From positions 186,001 through 250,000 of the forward strand of contig NZ_JAIWNB010000002.1 of the NCBI RefSeq assembly GCF_020215705.1: 64,000 nt of DNA. The letters are read 5' to 3'. The notes under the pieces were generated by a model. That model had not been told where the DNA came from and searched no databases. It saw nothing but the letters and a program-made list of their open reading frames with translations. The position numbers and the translations under genes are program-made. The stretch is from Nonomuraea aurantiaca (GTDB taxonomy: Bacteria; Actinomycetota; Actinomycetes; Streptosporangiales; Streptosporangiaceae). Positions 23,387 through 36,480 of the stretch are shown here, one piece after another. The stretch's first letter is position 1. Every line of letters starts with the position of its first letter.

Positions 23387-25543
23387 TCAGGCCAGCAGAT
23401 GGGCCAGACGCCGGGTGAGGCCGGTGTTGCGGCGGTCGCCGAGCCGGGCGACCGCCAGCTCCAGGGCCTTGCGCTCGCCGACCAGCACCACCCACGACCG
23501 AGCCCGCGTGACCAGGGTGTAGAGGAGCCGGCGGCGCAGCATGATGCCGCCGGACTCGGCGACGAGGGGCGCGACCACGAACGGGTATTCGCTGCCCTGC
23601 GAGCGGTGCACGCTGATCGCGTAGGCGTGAGTCAGGTCGTCGAGCTCGTCGAAGCCGTAGGTCACCGTGTCGCCGTCGTCGATGGCGATCTCCACGAGCC
23701 GCTGCTCCTGGACGATGCCGGTGATCGTGCCCGTCTCGCCGTTGAAGACGCCCTTGTCGTAGTTGTTGCGGATCGGCATGACCCGGTCGCCGACCCGGAA
23801 GGCCGAGGCGCCCGACCAGTGCTCGGCCCGTCCTTCCCGGGCGGGGTTGAGCCGCTCCTGGAGCCGGCGGCCGAGCTCGGCGGTGCCCGCCACGCCCTTG
23901 CGCATCGGGCACAGCACCTGCACCTGGCCCGGCTCGACGCCCTGCTTGCGGGGGATCGCCACCGTCGCCAGGTGGACGACCCGCTCGGCGACGGCCTCGG
24001 GGTCGTCGAGCTCCTCGAACCAGAAGCCGCCGCCGCCCGGGATGCCGGGCAGCCGCCCGGCCCGGATGCGGTGGGCGTTGTGGATGATGCCGCTGCCGTC
24101 GGCCTGGCGGAAGACATGGGTGAGCCGTACGCGCGGGATCTCCTCGACCCGCAGCAGGTCGGCCAGCACGCTGCCGGGCCCGATGCTGGGCAGCTGGTCG
24201 CTGTCGCCGACGAGCAGCAGGTGGCTGCCCGACGGGATGGCCGAGGTGAGCCGGGTGGCCAGGTGCAGGTCCAGCATGGACGCCTCGTCGACCACGATCA
24301 GGTCGGCCTGCGCGGGCGTCTGGTCGAACAGCGCGTCGGGGTCGGGCTCGTGGGCCAGCATCCGGTGGACGGTCATGGCCGGCAGCCCGGTGAGCTCCGA
24401 CAGGCGCTTGGCCGCCTTCCCGGTGGGCGCGGCGAGCGTCACCCGGCCGCCCATCGCCCGCGCGGTGGCCGCGATGACCCGCACCGTGTGGCTCTTGCCA
24501 CAGCCCGGACCGCCGGTGAGGACGGAGACGGTGCTGGTCAGCGCCATGGTGACGGCCGCGCGCTGGTCGTCGTGCAGCTCCGGGTCCTCCCGGAAGTCGC
24601 GCATGGGCAGCGTCGAGCGGGCCTGCCAGAGCCTGTCCAGGTGCTCGGCCAGCTTGAGCTCGCGGCTGTGCAGCTCCTTGCCGTAGACCACGATCTGGTC
24701 GGGCGTCGCCTCGACGACCACCCGCCGCTCGGCGGTGAGGGCGTCGATCATCGGCCGTACCACGTCTTGATCCTGCTCGACGAGCTCGGCGGTCTGCGTG
24801 AGCAGGGCGGTGAGCGACAGGTAGCAGTGGCCGCCCCTGGCTGCGGCCGTCTCCAGCCGGTCGAGCAGCGCCGCCTTGATCCGCTGGGGGCTGTGCTCGG
24901 GCACCCCCGACTGGAGGGCGATCTTGTCGGCCGTGCCGAAGGCGATGCCGCGCACCCGGCCGATGAGCTGGTAGGGATCGGAGGTGACGATCTCCGCCGA
25001 GTCGCGGCCGAAGACCTGGAAGATCTTGGCCGCGAGCAGCGGGCCGACCCCGAAGCCCTGGAGAACCACCATCAGCGCGGCGATCTCCTTCTGCTCCCGC
25101 CACGCTTCCAGGATCTGGCCCTGCCGCGCCGGGCCGATGTTGACGACCTCCCTGAGCCGCTCGGGCTCGGTGTCGATGACGGTCAGCGTCGCCTCGCCGA
25201 AGTGGCCGACGATGGCCTGGGCGAGCCGCGGGCCGATGCCGCGGATCAGGCCGGAGCCCAGGTAGAGCTGGATGGCCCGGGTGGTGGACGGCACGATCCG
25301 CTCGCACGCCGTCACCGTGAAGCGCCTGCCGTGGCGGGGGTGCTCGCCCCACTCGCCGGTGAGCTCGAGCGTCTCTCCCGGCTGGACGCCGGCCAGCGCG
25401 CGGCCGGCGGCGACGAAGGAGGGGGTGGTCTCCGCGCTCATCCGGGCAACCGTGTATTCGTCCTCGCGGACGTATACGAGCTGCTCGACAGAGGCCTCCA
25501 CGGCACTGATCCAATCATTCGCGCTTACTGGCCGCGTAGGCAC
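23387..25543 (-). CDS. recD2: RecD2-type 5'-3' DNA helicase
   Basis: The product is 718 aa. The N-terminal OB-like and helix-hairpin-helix region (GIGPRLAQAIV at about 102-112) is that of RecD2 enzymes, which work without RecBC. The helicase core has Walker A TGGPGCGKS (343-351), motif II VVDEAS (about 417-422), 'LVGDSDQLPSIGPG', and the C-terminal 'DLTHAYAISVHRSQGSEYPF' (motif V region). It unwinds DNA during repair. The GTG at 25543 has no ribosome-binding site, so leaderless translation or a start at ATG 25441 are possible, though homology begins before the latter. Confidence 0.9.
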   Translation of the reverse strand: MPTRPVSANDWISAVEASVEQLVYVREDEYTVARMSAETTPSFVAAGRALAGVQPGETLELTGEWGEHPRHGRRFTVTACERIVPSTTRAIQLYLGSGLIRGIGPRLAQAIVGHFGEATLTVIDTEPERLREVVNIGPARQGQILEAWREQKEIAALMVVLQGFGVGPLLAAKIFQVFGRDSAEIVTSDPYQLIGRVRGIAFGTADKIALQSGVPEHSPQRIKAALLDRLETAAARGGHCYLSLTALLTQTAELVEQDQDVVRPMIDALTAERRVVVEATPDQIVVYGKELHSRELKLAEHLDRLWQARSTLPMRDFREDPELHDDQRAAVTMALTSTVSVLTGGPGCGKSHTVRVIAATARAMGGRVTLAAPTGKAAKRLSELTGLPAMTVHRMLAHEPDPDALFDQTPAQADLIVVDEASMLDLHLATRLTSAIPSGSHLLLVGDSDQLPSIGPGSVLADLLRVEEIPRVRLTHVFRQADGSGIIHNAHRIRAGRLPGIPGGGGFWFEELDDPEAVAERVVHLATVAIPRKQGVEPGQVQVLCPMRKGVAGTAELGRRLQERLNPAREGRAEHWSGASAFRVGDRVMPIRNNYDKGVFNGETGTITGIVQEQRLVEIAIDDGDTVTYGFDELDDLTHAYAISVHRSQGSEYPFVVAPLVAESGGIMLRRRLLYTLVTRARSWVVLVGERKALELAVARLGDRRNTGLTRRLAHLLA

Positions 25544-25591
25544 ACTAAGAGAGGGGACCGACAGATTACCCGCCGGTCCCGCGGCGACTGA

Positions 25592-27355
<1,764 letters not shown>

Positions 27356-27375
27356 CGCCTCAATGCCTCCTTCTG

Positions 27376-27648
27376 TCAGCCCCAAATCCCGATCACGATC
27401 GTCACCAGGAGCGCGCACGCCAGAGCCAGCCACATGGACAGGTCGGTGACGGCGATCCAGCCGGCGAGTACGACGGCCGCGCTGATCAGGCCGATGTACA
27501 AGCGGTCGCCACGGTCGGTCTCGATGCGCAAGAAGCCGCGCCGGGCCACCGGGGGCGAGAAGTGGCCCCAGATCGCCATGCCGCACAGCAGCAGCGCCAG
27601 GCCGACGAAGACCAGGGCCGTCGGGAGGGTCCACACCATCCACTGCAT
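27376..27648 (-). CDS. glpU: DUF2160 small membrane protein (GlpU-like)
   Basis: The product is 90 aa with two to three hydrophobic helices. 'MQWMVWTLPTALVFVGLALL' at the start and 'RRGFLRIETDRGDRLYIGLI' in the middle are the DUF2160 pattern. This protein occurs only in glycerol-type ABC operons, between the permeases and the binding protein, so it identifies the whole operon. Its molecular role is not established. Confidence 0.85.
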   Translation of the reverse strand: MQWMVWTLPTALVFVGLALLLCGMAIWGHFSPPVARRGFLRIETDRGDRLYIGLISAAVVLAGWIAVTDLSMWLALACALLVTIVIGIWG

Positions 27649-27650
27649 CG

Positions 27651-28493
<843 letters not shown>

Positions 28494-28498
28494 CGCGG

Positions 28499-29454
<956 letters not shown>

Positions 29455-29458
<4 letters not shown>

Positions 29459-30570
29459 GATGCGCCCTTTCCATCGAGCCCGTCTAGCGGTGAGATGGAC
29501 CCGCACCTGACCGAGTCCCTGAACAGGAACGCGCGATCCGGTGCGAAGTGCAGGAACTCCTCGGTGTCCGGGGCGAACCGGGTGTCCGCCTCCGTCTTGG
29601 CGATCATCGGGTGGCCGCCGGCCCGCACGTGCACGAGGTTGTAGGCGCCCATCCGGTCCACCCCCGTCACCCGTACGGGCAGTCCGGGCGAGGCTCCTTC
29701 GCCGCCGAGCCGGGCGAACTCCGGCCGCACCCCGATACGCACCGGCCCCGGCTCCAGCTCGTCCTCCTGGTCGCTGACCGCCTGCCCGACGTCCGTCTCC
29801 GCCACCCTGACCACCCCGCCGGCGATCTCGGCGGGCACGACGTTCATGCCGGGCGAGCCGATGAAGTGACCGACGAACTCGTGGGCGGGCGACAGGAACA
29901 GCTCCGTCGGCTCGCCCGCCTGCACGATCGCGCCCTCGTTGAGCACCACCACCTCGTCGGCGAAGGTCAGCGCCTCGGTCTGGTCGTGGGTGACGTAGAT
30001 GAGCGTGTGGCCGGTGTCGCGGTGGATCTCCTTGAGCTTGCTGCGCAGCGTCCACTTGAGCGCGGGGTCCACGACGGTGAGCGGCTCGTCGAGGAGTACG
30101 GCGGCCACCTCGGAGCGGACCAGCCCGCGGCCCAGGCTGACGATCTGTTGCCGGCCCGGGTCCAGCCGCCGCGACCTGCGCTTGAGGTGATCGTCCAGGC
30201 CGAGGAGCTGCGAGACCCGGCGGACCCGCTGGTCGATCTCCGCCTTGGGATACTTCCGGTTGCGCAGCGGGAAGGCCAGGTTGTCGTAGACCGACATCTC
30301 CTCGTACAGCACCGGGAACTGGAAGACCTGCGCGATGTTGCGGCCCGCCGTCGGCACCGCCGTCACCTCGCGGTCGTCGAAGAAGATCCGTCCCACGGTC
30401 GGGGAGAGCAGCCCCGAGATGATGTTCAGCAGGGTCGTCTTGCCGCACCCGCTCGGGCCGAGCAGCGCGTACGCCCGGGAGCTCTGCCAGGTCCACGTCA
30501 TCGGCCGCAGCGCCCAGGTCCGGCCGCCGTCGTAGCTGTGTCCCACGCCTTCGAGCCGGATGTCAGCCAT
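29455..30570 (-). CDS. glpT: ABC ATPase with degenerate signature motif (GlpT-like)
   Basis: The product is 371 aa from ATG 30570. Walker A GPSGCGKTT, Walker B VAAVLLDEP and the switch His in VTHDQTEAL are present. The LSGGQ signature is replaced by LDPGRQQ, a lesion typical of this subunit in glycerol-type importers. The C-terminal TOBE/MalK-like domain follows (from about residue 240). It overlaps glpS by 8 bp. It supplies the working Walker motifs while GlpS supplies the signature (see findings). Confidence 0.88.
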
Positions 30571-31654
30571 GCAGGTCGACCTCCGCGGCCGAGGTGGCGA
30601 GCAGGCGCCCGCCGGCCTCGTCGAAGACGAAGATGTGCGCCGGGTCCACATAGGCCATGGCCCGCTCGCCGGGGGTGAAGAGCTGGGGGCCCGGCAGCTG
30701 GGCGACCAGGTGCCGCCCGTCAACGAGCAGCAGGTGCAGGAAGGTCGAGCTGCCCGTCACCTCCGCGAGCCTGATCTCCGCCGGGAACTCCAGCACGCCG
30801 GCTCCACTCCGTTGGATCGTCACCTGGTGGGGGCGTACCGCGAGCACGACGTTCCGCCCGGAGGCGTGCGCGCCGGGGGAGGGGAACGAGCTGCCCAGGC
30901 ACTCGATCCGGCCCTCGCGTACGACGCCGGGCAGCAGGTTGAGCGGCGGATCGCTGAGCGTCGCGGCGACGGCCAGCGTCGGCGGCTGGGCGTACATGTC
31001 CGCCACGTCGCCCACGTCCAGCACCCGGCCCTCGCCCAGGACCACCGTCGGGGAGGCGAAGGTCAGCGCCTCGGCCGGGTCGGCCGTCGAATAGAGGACC
31101 ACACCCGGCGAGTCGAGGAACATGTTCTTCAGATCGCTCCGCAACTGCTCGCGGAGCTTGAAGTCGAGGTTGGCCAGCGGCTCGTCGAGCAGCAGCACGT
31201 CGACCGGCCGGGCCAGCGCGCGGGCGATCGCGGTGCGCTGCTGCTGGCCGCCCGACAGCTCGGCGGGCCGGCGGTCGAGCAGGTCGCCGATGCCCATGAT
31301 TTCGGCGACCTCGCGCACCCGCCGATCGATGTCTTTCTTGGGAAAGGAGCGCGCCATGCGCAGCGGCGAGGCGATGTTCTCGTAGACCGAGAGCGAGGGA
31401 TAATTGATGAATTGCTGATAGACGAAGGCGACCGAGCGTTTGCGCACGGAAATAGCCGTTACGTCTTTTCCGTTCACCACGACCCGCCCGGCGTCGGGCG
31501 GAAGAAGCCCCCCGACGACCCGCATCAGCGTCGTCTTCCCCGCCGCCATCGGACCGACGAGCGTGGTCATTCCGCTGGATAATTCGAGGTGAATGTCGTG
31601 CAGCCAGGTCTCCCCGCGCTGCCGTACGCGGACGCCGTCAAGAACCAGCGCCAT
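30563..31654 (-). CDS. glpS: ABC ATPase lacking the switch histidine (GlpS-like)
   Basis: The product is 363 aa from ATG 31654, with AAGGAGG 9 nt upstream; GTG 31660 lies too close to that site. Walker A GPMAAGKTT, a complete LSGGQQQ signature and Walker B VLLLDEPLANLD are present. Where MalK has 'VTHDQ' this protein has STADPAEAL, so the H-loop His is missing. Partner of GlpT and first gene of the operon, transcribed from the region at 31655-31830. Confidence 0.88.
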   Translation of the reverse strand: MALVLDGVRVRQRGETWLHDIHLELSSGMTTLVGPMAAGKTTLMRVVGGLLPPDAGRVVVNGKDVTAISVRKRSVAFVYQQFINYPSLSVYENIASPLRMARSFPKKDIDRRVREVAEIMGIGDLLDRRPAELSGGQQQRTAIARALARPVDVLLLDEPLANLDFKLREQLRSDLKNMFLDSPGVVLYSTADPAEALTFASPTVVLGEGRVLDVGDVADMYAQPPTLAVAATLSDPPLNLLPGVVREGRIECLGSSFPSPGAHASGRNVVLAVRPHQVTIQRSGAGVLEFPAEIRLAEVTGSSTFLHLLLVDGRHLVAQLPGPQLFTPGERAMAYVDPAHIFVFDEAGGRLLATSAAEVDLHG

Positions 31655-31737
31655 GTGCACGAGCCTCCTTGCCGGAGTGCGATCGACGGCCGCGCCGCCC
31701 CGAAGCGTGGTCGGTCAAGACCCCTCCATCTAACATC

Positions 31738-31757
31738 CTTTGCCAGGACGTGCAAAG
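31738..31757 (-). promoter_or_regulatory. Inverted repeat upstream of the glp operon
   Basis: CTTTGC-8-GCAAAG, 84 bp before glpS. A plausible operator for a glycerol or carbon-control regulator. Confidence 0.45.
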
Positions 31758-31832
31758 AGGGAAGTTTCCATTGGTCCACTTATTAGCGAATGGGCATATA
31801 TTTATCGACGTTTATTTGGCCGCGGCGAACAA

Positions 31833-31864
31833 GTACGGCCCGTGCGATCGGGCACGGGCCGTAC
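31833..31864 (-). terminator. Terminator after the amidase gene
   Basis: GTACGGCCCGTGC (31833-31845) pairs perfectly with GCACGGGCCGTAC (31852-31864), a 13-bp stem. It is 6 bp downstream of the amidase stop on the minus strand. Confidence 0.8.
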
Positions 31865-31870
31865 CAGATC

Positions 31871-33382
31871 TCAGACCTTGCTGATGCGGACGGCGTCCGC
31901 GATGACGAGGCCGGTGCCGGAGGTCCACCGGCTGACTCCCACGACGTTGGCGGTGCCCGCGGCGAGAGAGAAGGTGCCCAGGCTCTTCCAGCTGCCGCCG
32001 CCGGAGCGTTGGTCCACGTACACCGTCTGGTTGCCGCCGGAGGCGGCCACGATGTACGGCGCGGAGCTGTTGTAGCCGGGATCGTCCGGATACCAGACCT
32101 CCACGCGGTAGGTGCCCGCGCTGGGGATGGTCGCCTGATACCAGGCCGGGTCGCTGGCGGCCACGGGGTCGGCGAACCGGTAGTCGGCGCCGTAGCGCTG
32201 GGTGGAGTAGGTGGAGGTGCCCCAGTTCGCGCTGGCGGTGAACTGGCCGGAGGTGGTGTTGTCGACCGTGGTGGTCCACGTCGGGGTGCCGCCGCCACCG
32301 GTCACGTAGCTCATGTACGTGGTCCAGTTCCAGTACGGCCCCGGGTCGGTGTGGTCGGAGCCGGGCACCTCGACGTGGCCGATGATGTGGCTGCGGTCCT
32401 TCGGGATGCCGTACTTGTCGCAGATGTACTTGGTCAGCGCGGCCGAGGAGCGGTACATCGCGTCGGTGAACCACGAGGACTCGCTGACGTAGCCCTCGTG
32501 CTCGATGCCGATGGACCGGGTGTTGTACGACCAGTTGCCGGCGTGCCAGGCGATGTCCTTGTCCCGGACCATCTGGGTGATCGCGCCGTTCGACGACTTG
32601 ACCACGTAGTGGGCCGAGACCTGGGCGCTGGGGTTCTGGAACCAGGAGATGGTCCCGGCGTAGGAGCCCTGCGTCACGTGGATGATCACCCGGTCGATGG
32701 CGTAGCTCGACTCGCGGCTGGAGGCGGTGTAGTTGCTGGAGCTGGCGGCCGCCCAGGTGGCGTCCGGGTAGTCGGGGCTGGCCGCCTCGGCGGCGCCGAA
32801 CGCGCGCGTCTCGGCGTACCGGCCGCGGTCGGCCGTCACCTCCTGTGGCGCCACGCGGACGTCCTTGGCCTGGAGGCCGAGGCCGAGCAGCTCGTAGACG
32901 GCGTCGGCGTAGAGGCGGGCGAGCTGGGGCGAGGCGGTGTTGCCGTACTTGGCCACGGCCTCGTACCAGCGGCCGGGGTCCTTCCTGGCGGCCTCGTCGA
33001 GGCCGAGCTCGTCGGCGTTGGCGCGCAGCAGCGCGGCGCCGCCGAGGATGTTGGCCGCGGTGTCGGCGCGCAGCTTCTTGACCGGCAGCCCGGTGAGCCC
33101 GGCCGCCTTCTCCAGCGCCTTCGTGGTGGGGTTGCTGACCAGGTGCATCACGCCGTATCCGCCGCTGGCGCTGGGCTCGCCGTTGTGGGCGTCGAGGTGG
33201 GTCTCGGCGTAGGCGAGCGCCACGAGCAGGTCGCGGGGGACGTCCTGGGCCGCGGCGGCGCGGGCGAAGGCGTCCGAAAGCGGCGTGTCCTTGGCCGCGA
33301 CGGCGGGCTGACCGGCGAGGACCAGGAGAGCGGCGAGGACCGAGGAGACGAGAGCCGTTAATCGCTTGGGGGAGAGTGACAT
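31871..33382 (-). CDS. Secreted peptidoglycan hydrolase: lysozyme-like domain + Amidase_2 + C-terminal binding domain
   Basis: The product is 503 aa from ATG 33382, after GAGGGAGCTCCC, with a signal peptide ending near PAVAA. Residues about 35-170 resemble a transglycosylase/lysozyme fold ('LLVALAYAETHLDAH' with a candidate catalytic Glu, 'GGYGVMHLV', 'NILGGAALLR'). Residues about 220-365 are an Amidase_2 zinc domain: VIIHVTQGSYAG, GIEHEGY and HVEVPGSDHTDPGP. The last 130 residues form a beta-rich domain of the golvesin/xanthan-lyase C-terminal type, shared with the divergent neighbour. It would cut the stem-peptide/MurNAc amide bond and perhaps the glycan as well. Confidence 0.88.
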   Translation of the reverse strand: MSLSPKRLTALVSSVLAALLVLAGQPAVAAKDTPLSDAFARAAAAQDVPRDLLVALAYAETHLDAHNGEPSASGGYGVMHLVSNPTTKALEKAAGLTGLPVKKLRADTAANILGGAALLRANADELGLDEAARKDPGRWYEAVAKYGNTASPQLARLYADAVYELLGLGLQAKDVRVAPQEVTADRGRYAETRAFGAAEAASPDYPDATWAAASSSNYTASSRESSYAIDRVIIHVTQGSYAGTISWFQNPSAQVSAHYVVKSSNGAITQMVRDKDIAWHAGNWSYNTRSIGIEHEGYVSESSWFTDAMYRSSAALTKYICDKYGIPKDRSHIIGHVEVPGSDHTDPGPYWNWTTYMSYVTGGGGTPTWTTTVDNTTSGQFTASANWGTSTYSTQRYGADYRFADPVAASDPAWYQATIPSAGTYRVEVWYPDDPGYNSSAPYIVAASGGNQTVYVDQRSGGGSWKSLGTFSLAAGTANVVGVSRWTSGTGLVIADAVRISKV

Positions 33383-33470
33383 GGGAGCTCCCTCGTTATG
33401 GGTCGACGGCTGCACAGTAAGCCGGTTCCTGACAGATGTCGATAATTGACATTACTGACGAGTTAGAAGA

Positions 33471-33509
33471 AACTTTCCGCCCGTACTCGGACATGTGGGA
33501 CGGAAAGTT
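33471..33509. promoter_or_regulatory. Inverted repeat between two divergent wall-hydrolase genes
   Basis: AACTTTCCG (33471-33479) and CGGAAAGTT (33501-33509) are perfect inverted repeats with 21-nt spacing, centred in the 152-bp gap between the genes. One regulator could control both genes. Confidence 0.55.
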
Positions 33510-33534
33510 GGGCCCCCCGATCGGCTGAAGACTA

Positions 33535-35538
33535 TTGCGCTCCGTTCGGGAGAAGCTGAAACTTCTTTTCGTGACCACGCACCCCCTGCGCACCCTCCTG
33601 GCCACGATCACCCTCGTGCTCACCGCCCTCGTGGTGCCCACCACCGGTCCCGCCGTCTCGGCGGCGGCGTGCGTGACCGATCCCGCGACGCCCAAGCGGC
33701 AGTTACGGGGCATGTGGGTCTCCTCGGTCGCCAACATCGACTGGCCGAGCAGCGCGGGGCTGAGCGTGGCGGCCCAGCAGGCGGAGTTCAGGGCGTGGCT
33801 GGACCTGGCCGTGTCCAAGCGTATGAACGCCGTGTTCGTGCAGGTCAGGCCGACGGCGGACGCGTTCTGGCCCTCGTCGTACGAGCCGTGGTCACAGTGG
33901 CTCACCGGCACCCAGGGCAAGGATCCCGGCTACGACCCGATGGCCTTCATGGTCGCCGAGGCCCACGCCCGCAACCTGGAGTTTCACGCCTGGTTCAACC
34001 CGTACCGGATCGCCAACAACGCCGACCCGAACAAGCTGGTGGCGACCCACCCGGCCCGGACGCACCCGTCCTGGCGGTTCGCCTACGGCGGCAAGCTCTA
34101 TTACAACCCCGGCATCCCGGCGGTCCGCGACTTCATCGAGGACGCCATCATGGACGCCGTCACCCGCTACGACCTCGACGGCGTGCACCTCGACGACTAC
34201 TTCTACCCCTATCCGGTCAGCGGCGAGACCATCCCGGACGCCGCGACGTACGCCCAGTACGGCGGCGGGTTCGCCACCATCGCCGACTGGCGGCGCGAGA
34301 ACGTCAACCTGCTGATGCGCGAGATGGACCAGCGCATCCACGCCGCCAAGTCCTGGGTCTCCTTCGGCGTCAGCCCGTTCGGCATCTGGCGCAACGCCGC
34401 CACCGACCCGCTCGGGTCGAGCACCTCGGGCCTGCAGTCCTACGACGCGATCTACGCCGACAGCAGGCTCTGGGTCAAGCAGGGCTGGGTCGACTACCTC
34501 GCGCCGCAGATCTACTGGAACATCGGGTACGCCCCGGCGGACTACGCGGTGCTGACCGCCTGGTGGTCGAGCGTGGTGCGCGGCACCGGCGTCCAGCTGG
34601 TCGTCGGCCAGGCCGCCTACCGCGCGGGCGCCGGCGGCCAGGACGCGGCCTGGCAGGATCCCGCCGAGCTCAGCGATCACCTCTACGACAACAGGAAGCA
34701 CCCCGAGGTGGCCGGCGACGTCTACTTCAGCGCCAAGGACGTCAAGGCGAACCGGATCGGCGCCATCGCCGCGCTGGTCAGCGCCCACTACGCCAAGCCC
34801 GCCCTGCCGCCCGCCCGCGGCACCGCCGCCGCACCGGCGGCGCCCGCGAGCGCGGCGGCGACCAGAGGCTCGGGCGGTGTGGCGCTCTCGTGGCAGGGCG
34901 GCGGCGCCACGGCCTACGCGGTCTACCGGGTCGACGGCTCCCACCCGGCGGCCGACCCGTGCGCGTACGCCGACGCCCGCAACCTGCTCGGCACGACCAG
35001 GAAGACCACCTTCACCGACGCCACGGCGACGGCCACCGGCGGATACACCTACTACGTGACCGCCCTGAACCGGACGCACCAGGAGAGCCCGCCGAGCGCG
35101 GGCGCGGTGGTGGCCGGCTCGGCGGCGTTCAGCGTCGTGGTCGACAACTCCGACGCCGGGTTCGCCGCGAGCTCCTCCTGGGGCACCTCGTCGTTCTCGG
35201 CGCAGCTCTACGGCGCCGACTACCGCTTCGCCGACCCCGTCGCGGCCAGCGACCCGGCGTGGTTCAAGGCGGCCGTCCCGAGCGCCGGGAGCTACCGGGT
35301 GGAGGTCTGGTACGCCGCCAACGCGGGCTACAACAGCGCCACGCCGTATCTCGTGGCGGCCTCGGGCGGGACCCAGACCGTGGTCGTGGACCAGCGCTCG
35401 GGTGGCGGGCAGTGGCGGACCCTCGGCACGTACAGCCTCGACGCGGGCACCTACAACGTGGTCGGGGTGAGCCGCTGGACCTCCACGGCCGGGTACGTCA
35501 TCGCGGACGCCGTGCGCATCACCAAGCTCACTTCCTAA
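33535..35538 (+). CDS. Secreted GHL10 (DUF187) glycosidase-like protein with FN3-like and C-terminal binding domain
   Basis: The product is 667 aa from TTG 33535; GTG 33571 is an alternative that still leaves a signal peptide (cleavage near VSAAA). The catalytic TIM barrel (about 50-410) shows the GHL10/DUF187 motifs: 'QLRGMWVSSVANIDWPS', 'FVQVRPTADAFWPS', 'EFHAWFNPYR' and 'DGVHLDDYFYPYP'. A fibronectin-III-like unit (about 440-525) follows, then the same beta-rich domain as the neighbouring amidase. The family is linked to glycan cleavage at the cell surface; the exact substrate is unknown. Confidence 0.85.
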   Translation: MRSVREKLKLLFVTTHPLRTLLATITLVLTALVVPTTGPAVSAAACVTDPATPKRQLRGMWVSSVANIDWPSSAGLSVAAQQAEFRAWLDLAVSKRMNAVFVQVRPTADAFWPSSYEPWSQWLTGTQGKDPGYDPMAFMVAEAHARNLEFHAWFNPYRIANNADPNKLVATHPARTHPSWRFAYGGKLYYNPGIPAVRDFIEDAIMDAVTRYDLDGVHLDDYFYPYPVSGETIPDAATYAQYGGGFATIADWRRENVNLLMREMDQRIHAAKSWVSFGVSPFGIWRNAATDPLGSSTSGLQSYDAIYADSRLWVKQGWVDYLAPQIYWNIGYAPADYAVLTAWWSSVVRGTGVQLVVGQAAYRAGAGGQDAAWQDPAELSDHLYDNRKHPEVAGDVYFSAKDVKANRIGAIAALVSAHYAKPALPPARGTAAAPAAPASAAATRGSGGVALSWQGGGATAYAVYRVDGSHPAADPCAYADARNLLGTTRKTTFTDATATATGGYTYYVTALNRTHQESPPSAGAVVAGSAAFSVVVDNSDAGFAASSSWGTSSFSAQLYGADYRFADPVAASDPAWFKAAVPSAGSYRVEVWYAANAGYNSATPYLVAASGGTQTVVVDQRSGGGQWRTLGTYSLDAGTYNVVGVSRWTSTAGYVIADAVRITKLTS

Positions 35539-35541
35539 AAG

Positions 35542-36423
35542 TCACTTCTTGAGTGCCCGCCCGTCCTCGTCCAGGTAGTCGCGCCACGAGCGCTTGGGCG
35601 TCCAGCCGAGCATGCGCACCGCCTTGGCGCAGGAGATGCCGGAGGCGTCCGGACGGCTGAGCGGCCGCAGCGCGATCGCGTCGCCGTAGTGCTCCCGCAG
35701 GGCCGTCGCGAAGTCGTGGCCACCGACGTTGTCGGGCGAGGCGATGTAGAACACCTCGTGTCCCGGCAGGTCGGACTCGGTGGCCAGCACGATGGCGTCG
35801 GCCAGGTCGTAGACGTCGATGTAGCTCCACAGCCCGGCGCCGGGCTGACCGTCGCGGATCTGCGGGCCCAGATTGCGCTCGTAGTTGCCCTCGTGCTGCA
35901 CCCAGCTCGGCCGGATGGAGACGCATCGGATGTCTGAGCGGCGCACGGCCGCGTCCATGAGCTGCTCGCCGAAGTGCTTGGCGGTGGCGTAGGGGTCCTG
36001 CGGCCGGATCGGGTGCTCTTCGTCCACGGGCGCGTAGTCGGGCAGGAACGGCCGCTCGGCGAAGAAGAAGCCGGGCACGGTCTCGCTGGAGATGTTCACG
36101 AAGCGGGTCACGCCGAACCTGATCGCCGCCTCCAGCATGTTGAAGGTGGACATCAGGTTGTTCTGGAAGACCACGTGGGGCGGGTTGGTGCTGGGCTCGG
36201 GGATGGCGGCGGCGTGGACGACCGCGTCGGCGCCGCGGACCACCGCGTACGCCGCCCCGGCGTCGGTCAGGTCGGCCTGCTGGTAGCGGGGCGCGCCGGG
36301 CTCCGCCCGCTCCCAGGTCGGGCGGGTGAGGTCGACGGCCGTCACCTCGTGACCGGCATCGAGCAGGGCCTGAGTGGCCGCACGTCCGACCTTTCCATGG
36401 GCACCGGTGACGACGACGTGCAT
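35542..36423 (-). CDS. NAD(P)-dependent epimerase/dehydratase (extended SDR)
   Basis: The product is 293 aa. The N-terminal Rossmann motif TGAHGKVG (6-13) binds NAD. The SDR active-site pair is in YATAK, with Ser in NISSET upstream. The group 'HAAAIPEP', 'FVNISSETVPG', 'IDVYDLADAI' resembles uronate/sugar dehydrogenase-like SDRs. It ends 3 bp from the stop of the convergent GHL10 gene. Its promoter faces the rhamnoside operon, so it may act on a sugar released by that operon, which is inference. Confidence 0.85.
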   Translation of the reverse strand: MHVVVTGAHGKVGRAATQALLDAGHEVTAVDLTRPTWERAEPGAPRYQQADLTDAGAAYAVVRGADAVVHAAAIPEPSTNPPHVVFQNNLMSTFNMLEAAIRFGVTRFVNISSETVPGFFFAERPFLPDYAPVDEEHPIRPQDPYATAKHFGEQLMDAAVRRSDIRCVSIRPSWVQHEGNYERNLGPQIRDGQPGAGLWSYIDVYDLADAIVLATESDLPGHEVFYIASPDNVGGHDFATALREHYGDAIALRPLSRPDASGISCAKAVRMLGWTPKRSWRDYLDEDGRALKK

Positions 36424-36480
36424 GGAGGCTCCTCAGACGCTAAGGGTCGGACGTCCAGGATAGGGGGACGGTCGCCGGCG

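Noticed and set aside
23334..25514. Extension of the acyl-CoA dehydrogenase into an 1134-codon fusion protein
   Set aside because: The extra N-terminal part is the out-of-frame reading of RecD2; ATG 23333 has a good ribosome-binding site and matches the family N-terminus.
21807..25591. Long plus-strand frames opposite the acyl-CoA dehydrogenase and RecD2 genes
   Set aside because: Arg/Gly/Val-rich shadows without any recognisable motif; the minus strand encodes well-defined enzymes.
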